Below, in pieces: positions 14,652-19,299 of a stretch of 19,299 nt of DNA (position 1 is its first letter; each line of letters opens with the position of its first letter). The DNA lies in contig JAKJFB010000021.1 of the NCBI GenBank assembly GCA_022705125.1, positions 1 through 19,299 of the forward strand, in the 5' to 3' direction. The position numbers and the translations under genes were made by a program. The stretch is from Pseudomonadota bacterium (lineage in GTDB: Bacteria; Pseudomonadota; Gammaproteobacteria; Pseudomonadales; UBA5518). The notes below the pieces were generated by a model. It saw only the letters and a program-made list of their open reading frames with translations, was not told where the DNA came from and ran no database searches.

Positions 14652-14676
14652 GCGCGGATTCAATGCCGCTACACGG

Positions 14677-15154
14677 TCAAAGGCAAGCGCCGACGGGCCT
14701 GTCGGTCGCGCCCCGCCAGGGTGCCCAGCCCCGGCGCAGTTCGGGGATGAACGGAGTCGAGCGGTTGGTGTTGCGTCGCGTGTCGCCCTTGCGCACCATG
14801 ATCCTGGTCTGCGTCGTGAGGTTGCAGGCCACGCCGTCGAACAGCCCGCCGCAGCAGGCGTGCATCAGCGGGTGCATCAACAGGTCCACGAAGACCCGGC
14901 CCTTGTTGGGGAGGAGGTCGACGAGTTGCACGGGCGACAGCTCGCTCCCCGTGCCGATCGGATCGGAGATGCTGAGCCTCCCCGTTCGCGAGGCCGAGCT
15001 CGCGTTCCATGTCCGCCTGCTCCAGCAGCCGTTCGCGCAACTGCACGAGACGATGCCCATCGATGAACCCGGGGTGGATCGTGTAACCGTACTCGCGCAG
15101 GTTGGCGAGGCCGGCGTCGAGGTCGGCGGTCGGCTGCGGCGTGGCATTGTTCAT
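14677..15154 (-). pseudogene. Frameshifted, truncated phytanoyl-CoA dioxygenase-like pseudogene
   Basis: A minus-strand start at ATG 15154 with GGAG 7 nt upstream begins a normal-looking protein: ANLREYGYTIHPGFIDGHRLVQLRERLLEQADMERELGL. At about 14975-14990 the sense moves to another frame, giving GTGSELSPVQLVDLLPNKGR and VFVDLLMHPLMHACCGGLFDGVACNLTTQTRIMVRKG. Together these resemble the first half of PhyH-like Fe(II)/2-oxoglutarate dioxygenases. The frame ends at 14677 with no visible HxD iron motif, and at most about 160 of the usual 250-300 residues are present. Both a frameshift and a 3' loss therefore mark it as dead. It ends next to the tetR-type gene, whose promoter probably lies in this remnant. 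The family call is tentative because the catalytic half is lost. Confidence 0.65.
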
Positions 15155-15288
15155 GTGCGGCTCCGGGCACGTGGCACCACCGCAGTCCGGCGGACGGCAA
15201 AGCCCGGCAGGATCATCCGGTCGGATGAACTCGCGATCCGCCTGACGTCACCGTAATCCCCTGATCGCCGGGGCTTGCCTGGAATCGC

Positions 15289-15684
15289 GCCGCCGGCGGC
15301 GTGCTGGGCGCGATGGACACGATGTACCAGCGCTCGAAGATCCAGGACGAGAGCCTGTATTACGAGAGCAGGAAGCACGACGGCTCGCTGCCGCTGGTGG
15401 GCGTGAACACCTTCCTGCCCCCGCCCGGGCAGGAGGAGACGATCGAGGAGCGCGAACTCATGCGCTCCAGCGAGGAGGAGAAGCGCCAGCAGATCGACAA
15501 CCTCGCGGCGTTCCAGGCGCGCCACGGCGCCGAGACGCCCGAAGCCCTGGCGCAGCTGCAGCGCGTCGCCGAGCAACGCGGCAACCTGTTCGCCGAGATG
15601 ATGGAGACGGTGAAGGTCGCCTCGCTCGGGCAGGTCTCGGGGGCGCTCTACGAGGTCGGCGGCATCTACCGGCGGAACATGTGA
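15289..15684 (+). pseudogene. Orphan C-terminal fragment of IcmF-type acyl-CoA mutase
   Basis: The frame reads AAGGVLGAMDTMYQRSKIQDE, then SLYYESRKHDGSLPLVGVNTFLPP, EEEKRQQIDNLAAFQARHG, RVAEQRGNLFAEMMETVKVASLGQVSGALYEVGGIYRRNM. This is the extreme C-terminus of the B12-dependent mutase domain of IcmF (fused isobutyryl-CoA mutase and its G-protein chaperone, over 1000 residues). Only about 130 residues remain. A stop at 15262-15264 lies upstream and homology begins near 15289, so B12-binding, GTPase and most mutase parts are gone. A GTG at 15301 could start a short peptide, but no function is expected. The intact sequence of the fragment suggests a recent deletion. Confidence 0.8.
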
Positions 15685-15705
15685 CGCCCTGTGGGGCGGG
15701 CCGTA

Positions 15706-15725
15706 GGTCGGGCTGAAGCCCGACC
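15706..15725. repeat. REP-like hairpin
   Basis: GGTCGGGCT-GA-AGCCCGACC, a perfect 9-bp stem with 2-nt loop, 21 bp after the IcmF fragment stop. It is a relative of the CTTCAGCCCGAC half-element at 11018. Confidence 0.65.
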
Positions 15726-15739
15726 GACGCCGCAATTCT

Positions 15740-15766
15740 GTCGTAGGAGCGGGCCGTGCCCGCGAC
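15740..15766. repeat. REP-like hairpin, GTAGGAGCGGGC type
   Basis: GTCGTAGGAGCGGGC-CGT-GCCCGCGAC: stem GCGGGC/GCCCGC at 15749-15763, preceded by GTAGGA. The GTAGGAGCGGGC head resembles dispersed REP elements known in Pseudomonas and Xanthomonas relatives. Confidence 0.6.
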
Positions 15767-15883
15767 CTGGTGCGGGACAGGTTTCGCGGCTGATTGGGTC
15801 GGCGCTGCGTTTCCCGTGCTTGTGCCGGCGAGGAGCGGTCTTCAGACTGAACCATCGCCCGCTAGCGCAAGGACGCGCAGCCG

Positions 15884-17389
15884 ATGCACGCCCACGGCAG
15901 GGAAGCCGCCGGTGGACTCGTCTACGAGCGCCACCGACCCGAGGACACCCGGCTCTACCGGCTGGTGGAGCAGCACTACCCGGCGTTCGTCGAGCACCTG
16001 GCCGAGCAAGGCATGGCGCTGCCCGCGTACGTCGAGAAGGAGTTCGAGTCCTACCTGAAGTGCGGACGACTCGAGCATGGGTTCCTCCGGGTCCGTTGCG
16101 ACAGTTGCCATGCCGAGCACCTGGTCGCGTTCAGTTGCAAACGCCGGGGCTTCTGTCCGAGCTGCGGTGCCCGGCGCATGGTCGAGAGCGCCGCGCTGCT
16201 GGTCGACGAAGTCTTCCCGAAACAACCCGTACGGCAGTGGGTGCTGAGCGTCCCGTATCCGTTGCGGTTCTTGTTCGCCAGTCGCCCGGCCGTGATGGGC
16301 CAGGTGCTCGGCATCGTCTACCGTTGCATTGCCACTCACCTGATCAAGAAGGCTGGGTTTTCCCGCACAACGGCCCAGACCGGTGCGGTCACGCTGATCC
16401 AGCGCTTCGGCAGTGCGCTGAATCTGAATATCCACTTTCACATGCTGTTCCTCGACGGGGTGTATGTCGAGCGCACCGACGGCTCACTGCGCTTCCACTG
16501 GGTGAAGGCCCCGACGAGTGCCGAGCTCAGCCGTCTGACCCACGCTCTTGCACGGCGCATCGGGCGGTTCCTCGAACGCCAGGGGCTACTCGAGTGTGAC
16601 GCCGAGAACAGCTACTTGGTCGGCGACGAGCTCGCCGACGGGCCGATGGATCAGCTGCTGGGTTCCTCGATCACCTACCGCATTGCCGTCGGGCCGCGGC
16701 AGGGCCGCAAGGTCTTCACGCTACACACGCTGCCAGCCTGCGATGAGTCGTTCGGTGACGGGGTGGGTAAGGTGGGCGGGTTCTCCCTGCATGCGGGCGT
16801 GGCGGCGCGCGCGGATGAACGCGAAACGCTCGAACGGCTGTGCCGGTACATCAGCCGCCCGGCGATCGCGGAGGAGCGCCTGTCGCTCACCCCGAGCGGC
16901 AAAGTCCGCTACCAGTTGAAGACGCCCTACCGCGATGGGACCACGCACGTCATCTTCGAGCCGCTCGATTTCATCGCCCGGTTGGCGGCTTTGGTGCCCA
17001 AGCCGCGGGTCAATCTGATCCGCTTCCACGGCGTTTTCGCGCCCAACAGCCGGTACCGCGGGCAGGTGACGAAGGCCAAGCGGGGCAGAGGCGGTCGGCG
17101 TGCCACGACGGCAGACATGGAGGAGCCAACGCCCGCCGAACGCCGGGCCTCGATGACCTGGGCGCAGCGTCTGAAACGGGCTTTCGGCATCGATATCGAA
17201 ACCTGTCCGGCCTGTGGTGGGGCGGTGCGGATTATCGCCTGCATCGAGGATCCCGAAGTAATCGCGAAGATCCTGAGCCACCTCGATGCGAAAGCGGGCA
17301 GGGCCGAAGCCGCGCGGCGGCCACCGTGCCGGGCGCCGCCCCGGACGCGACTGTTCGACTGCGAGTCGGACTACTCTGAGCTGTTCTGA
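15884..17389 (+). CDS. IS91/ISCR-family rolling-circle (HUH) transposase
   Basis: A 501-residue protein from ATG 15884 with AAGGA about 10 nt upstream. The N-terminal zinc-binding region holds C72, C75, C85, C91 and C94 ([27 protein letters not shown]). The HUH nuclease motif is [15 protein letters not shown] (H184, H186). The likely nicking tyrosine is Y322 in [16 protein letters not shown]; a second closely placed Tyr as in IS91 itself is not seen, so the protein may be closer to the single-Tyr ISCR group. [15 protein letters not shown] near 381-395 and a C-terminal CPACGG (441-446) are typical. It nicks and moves single-stranded DNA from an origin end (oriIS) toward a terminus (terIS), often taking or deleting flanking DNA. 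Gene remnants on both sides fit that behaviour. The reading frame is complete. Confidence 0.9.
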   Translation: MHAHGREAAGGLVYERHRPEDTRLYRLVEQHYPAFVEHLAEQGMALPAYVEKEFESYLKCGRLEHGFLRVRCDSCHAEHLVAFSCKRRGFCPSCGARRMVESAALLVDEVFPKQPVRQWVLSVPYPLRFLFASRPAVMGQVLGIVYRCIATHLIKKAGFSRTTAQTGAVTLIQRFGSALNLNIHFHMLFLDGVYVERTDGSLRFHWVKAPTSAELSRLTHALARRIGRFLERQGLLECDAENSYLVGDELADGPMDQLLGSSITYRIAVGPRQGRKVFTLHTLPACDESFGDGVGKVGGFSLHAGVAARADERETLERLCRYISRPAIAEERLSLTPSGKVRYQLKTPYRDGTTHVIFEPLDFIARLAALVPKPRVNLIRFHGVFAPNSRYRGQVTKAKRGRGGRRATTADMEEPTPAERRASMTWAQRLKRAFGIDIETCPACGGAVRIIACIEDPEVIAKILSHLDAKAGRAEAARRPPCRAPPRTRLFDCESDYSELF

Positions 17390-17621
17390 GACCTCACCCG
17401 GGGCCGCGACGCGGCACGGTGGCGGCTTGGCCTGACGGCCGACGGCACCGGAAAACGTACGCCAAGGGACGATTGGATGGGGGATTCGGGCGCCGCAAAG
17501 CCCGTCAGAAGCGTTTCGCGGGCTCGAATGACGACCGAAGGCTGGTGTTCGGCGGTGAATGCGTGGATGGGATACTGCCGGGCGAAAAAGGGGATTTATA
17601 CGACCTATACCCGCATTCGAG
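17390..17621. other. IS91-side DNA between transposase and truncated UPF0114 gene
   Basis: No gene is seen in these 232 bases. They are probably the 3' end of the IS91-like element, since homology of the next gene starts only at about 17614. A candidate origin end (oriIS) is at 17591-17612: TTTATACGACCTATACCC, which shares CCTATAC with the ISCR1 origin end as recalled. The exact element border cannot be fixed from this window. Confidence 0.4.
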
Positions 17622-18041
17622 ATGAACGAGCAGCAGGTGATGCTGATCGTGCTGGCGCTGATCGACGTGGTGATGATCTCCAACCTGCTGATGATGGTCA
17701 TCGTGGGCGGCTACGAGACCTTCGTGTCGCGCCTGCGCCTGGAGAAGCACCCCGACCAGCCGGAATGGCTGAGCCACGTGAACGCCTCGGTGCTGAAGGT
17801 GAAGCTCGCGATGGCCATCATCGGCATTTCCTCCATCCACCTGCTGAAGACCTTCATCGAAGCCGGGATGGTGGGCGCGTACCCGCTGTGCTCGACGGTG
17901 GAAGCGGGCGTGCGCTGTGCCACGGCCACCCAGGAAGGCATCATCCTGCAGACCGTGATCCATACGGTATTCATCCTGTCGGCGATCGGCATCGCGTGGA
18001 CTGACCGCATCATGAACGGGACCAAGCCGGCGGACCATTGA
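17622..18041 (+). CDS. UPF0114/YqhA-like membrane protein, 5'-truncated
   Basis: A 139-residue protein from ATG 17622; the frame stays open to 17559 within IS-side DNA. It matches the UPF0114 (TIGR00645, E. coli YqhA) family from its middle to its end: LIVLALIDVVMISNLLMMVIVGGYETFVS, WLSHVNASVLKVKLAMAIIGISSIHLLKTFIEAG and a last membrane helix ILQTVIHTVFILSAIGIAWTDRI. Family members have about 160-170 residues with a further membrane helix in the first 45 residues; that part is missing here. Homology begins at about FEMNEQQ, right after the IS91-side DNA. The start lacks a ribosome site, so the gene is probably inactive or expressed only from the IS. The family's function is not known. A 20-residue insert, AYPLCSTVEAGVRCATATQE, before the last helix carries two Cys. 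Confidence 0.8.
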   Translation: MNEQQVMLIVLALIDVVMISNLLMMVIVGGYETFVSRLRLEKHPDQPEWLSHVNASVLKVKLAMAIIGISSIHLLKTFIEAGMVGAYPLCSTVEAGVRCATATQEGIILQTVIHTVFILSAIGIAWTDRIMNGTKPADH

Positions 18042-18098
18042 GACGGGCACGCACGCGTCGGTGCCAGACGCCGGATCGGCCGTCCCGGCCGCCGGCGC

Positions 18099-19250
18099 TC
18101 AGCTCCCGGCGAGCTGGTCGTCGCCGACGCTTGGCACCAGCGACGGCCGGCCGACTATCAGGGGGTCCACCGGGCCCAGCAATGACGGATCCTTGCGCGT
18201 ATACGGCAAGCGGTGCAGGACATAGCGCATCGCGTTCAGCCGTGCGCGCTTCTTGCAATCGCTCTTGATTACGGTCCACGGCGCGTCGGAGGTGTCGCAG
18301 TGCAGGAACATTGCCTCCTTCGCGAGCGTGTAGTCATCCCACTTGTCCAATGACGCCAGGTCGACGGGGCTGAGCTTCCACTGCTTCAGCGGATGGAGCT
18401 TGCGTTCCTTGAAGCGGCGCCTCTGCTCCTTGCGGCTGACAGAGAACCAGAACTTGAAGAGGTGGATTCCGGAACGTACGAGCTGGCGTTCGAACTCCGG
18501 GCACTGACGCAGGAACTCCTCGTACTCACCTTCGGTGCAGAAGTCCATCACACGTTCGACGCCGGAGCGGTTATACCAGCTGCGGTCGAACAGCACGATC
18601 TCGCCTCGCGTGGGCAGATGCTCGATGTAGCGCTGGAAGTACCACTGGCCGCGCTCGATCTCGCTGGGCTTCTCGAGCGCGACGACGCGGGCGCCGCGAG
18701 GGTTCAGGTGCTCCATGAAGCGCTTTATCGCGCCACCCTTGCCGGCCGCGTCGCGGCCCTCGAACAGGATCACGACGCGGGCACCTGTGTCTTTGACCCA
18801 GGCCTGCAGCTTCAGCAGTTCGACCTGCAGCCGGTACTTTTGGCGTTCGTAACTGCGCCGCGAAAGCAGATTGCGGTACGGATATGCGCCGTCCCGCCAG
18901 TTGGGGGCGAGCGCGGTGTCGGGGTCGCTCGCGGTGTCGCCGGTGACGGCCAGGCGCTGCGCCAGCATGCGGCGCAGCGCGCGCGCATCCTGGGGCGACA
19001 CGCCGTCGAGCATCGCATGCACCTCGGCCAGCACCGCCGGCTCGTGCGCGCTCGCAGCGCTCAGCGCGTCGGTCACCACCATCGACTGTACCGTGTACGC
19101 GCGTTCCAGCGCGCGATCGGCCTGGTGCCTCTCCAGCGCAGCGGGTTGCATGGACGGTGGCACGTCACCGGACTGCACCGCGCGCGGCCGATGTCCGGGC
19201 GTGGTGGCTTCTTGGGTGCCGCTTTGCGATGGGTTTCGATCCCGGGTCAT
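18099..19250 (-). CDS. ppk2: Polyphosphate kinase 2 family protein
   Basis: A 383-residue protein from ATG 19250, with AAGGA 5 nt upstream. The PPK2 domain covers about 115-355: NWRDGAYPYRNLLSRRSYER, Walker A GRDAAGKGG (165-173), lid residues KPSEIERGQWYFQRYIEHLP, Walker B FDRSWYNRSGVERVMDFCT (221-239), then FWFSVSRKEQRRRFKERKLHPLKQWKLSPVD and CKKRARLNAMRYVL. PPK2 enzymes use polyphosphate to phosphorylate nucleotides, usually GDP or ADP, in the cytoplasm. The single domain and KEQRRRFKERKLHPLKQWKLSP suggest the class that acts on nucleoside diphosphates. The N-terminal 110 residues are a variable, low-complexity extension. The gene is convergent with the UPF0114 gene, 57 bp apart, and stands alone. 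Substrate preference is inferred. Confidence 0.92.
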   Translation of the reverse strand: MTRDRNPSQSGTQEATTPGHRPRAVQSGDVPPSMQPAALERHQADRALERAYTVQSMVVTDALSAASAHEPAVLAEVHAMLDGVSPQDARALRRMLAQRLAVTGDTASDPDTALAPNWRDGAYPYRNLLSRRSYERQKYRLQVELLKLQAWVKDTGARVVILFEGRDAAGKGGAIKRFMEHLNPRGARVVALEKPSEIERGQWYFQRYIEHLPTRGEIVLFDRSWYNRSGVERVMDFCTEGEYEEFLRQCPEFERQLVRSGIHLFKFWFSVSRKEQRRRFKERKLHPLKQWKLSPVDLASLDKWDDYTLAKEAMFLHCDTSDAPWTVIKSDCKKRARLNAMRYVLHRLPYTRKDPSLLGPVDPLIVGRPSLVPSVGDDQLAGS

Positions 19251-19299
19251 GGCGTTCCTTCATGGTGGCGGGAAAAGCGTTCATAATGTTCCCGAAGAC

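Noticed and set aside
18042..18098. Possible terminator between the UPF0114 and ppk2 genes
   Set aside because: Short GC-rich inverted repeats exist, but none has a stable long stem followed by a T-run on either strand.
1..19299. CRISPR arrays, tRNA and rRNA genes
   Set aside because: No regularly spaced direct repeats, tRNA-like arms with GTTCRANNC, or rRNA segments were seen on reading both strands.

Overview
The window is high-GC bacterial DNA. Its gene content (TonB-dependent receptor, WaaL-type O-antigen ligase, KshA-like Rieske oxygenase, IcmF remnant, AtuA and Coq4 family proteins, PPK2) and its REP-like hairpins resembling those of Pseudomonas and Xanthomonas relatives point to a Gram-negative proteobacterium, probably a metabolically versatile gammaproteobacterium. 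No rRNA, tRNA, CRISPR array or phage genes were seen.

Left part (1-5.1 kb): a cyanophycin-synthetase-like ATP-grasp protein runs off the left edge on the minus strand. Divergent from it are a class I SAM methyltransferase and, 37 bp downstream, a TonB-dependent outer-membrane receptor. The receptor converges on, and overlaps by about 50 bp, a WaaL-type O-antigen ligase/polymerase gene.

Centre (5.4-11.0 kb): a stand-alone KshA-like Rieske oxygenase is followed, after a two-hairpin REP-like element, by a P-type ATPase of the Na,K-ATPase-like (P2C) subgroup. A complete IS1182-family insertion sequence (about 1.71 kb, 21-bp terminal repeats, intact DDE residues) sits in a second REP-like element at the 3' end of the ATPase gene. 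It supplies the last codons and the stop of that gene.

Right-centre (11.2-14.65 kb): an AtuA-family (DUF1446) gene and a Coq4-family gene form a tight operon, with a convergent TetR-family regulator ending 1 bp from the Coq4 stop. A TetR-operator-like dyad lies upstream of the AtuA gene.

Right (14.67-18.05 kb) is a zone of decay and rearrangement: a frameshifted, truncated phytanoyl-CoA-dioxygenase-like pseudogene; an orphan C-terminal piece of an IcmF-type acyl-CoA mutase; two further REP-like hairpins; an IS91/ISCR-type (HUH) transposase; and a UPF0114 (YqhA-like) membrane protein whose first ~45 residues are missing exactly where the IS91-side DNA begins. The window ends with a complete PPK2-family polyphosphate kinase on the minus strand.

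No clearly new defence or mobile system was found. The best leads are the AtuA/Coq4/TetR module, the ATP-grasp/methyltransferase/TonB receptor locus, and the IS91-linked deletion scar.
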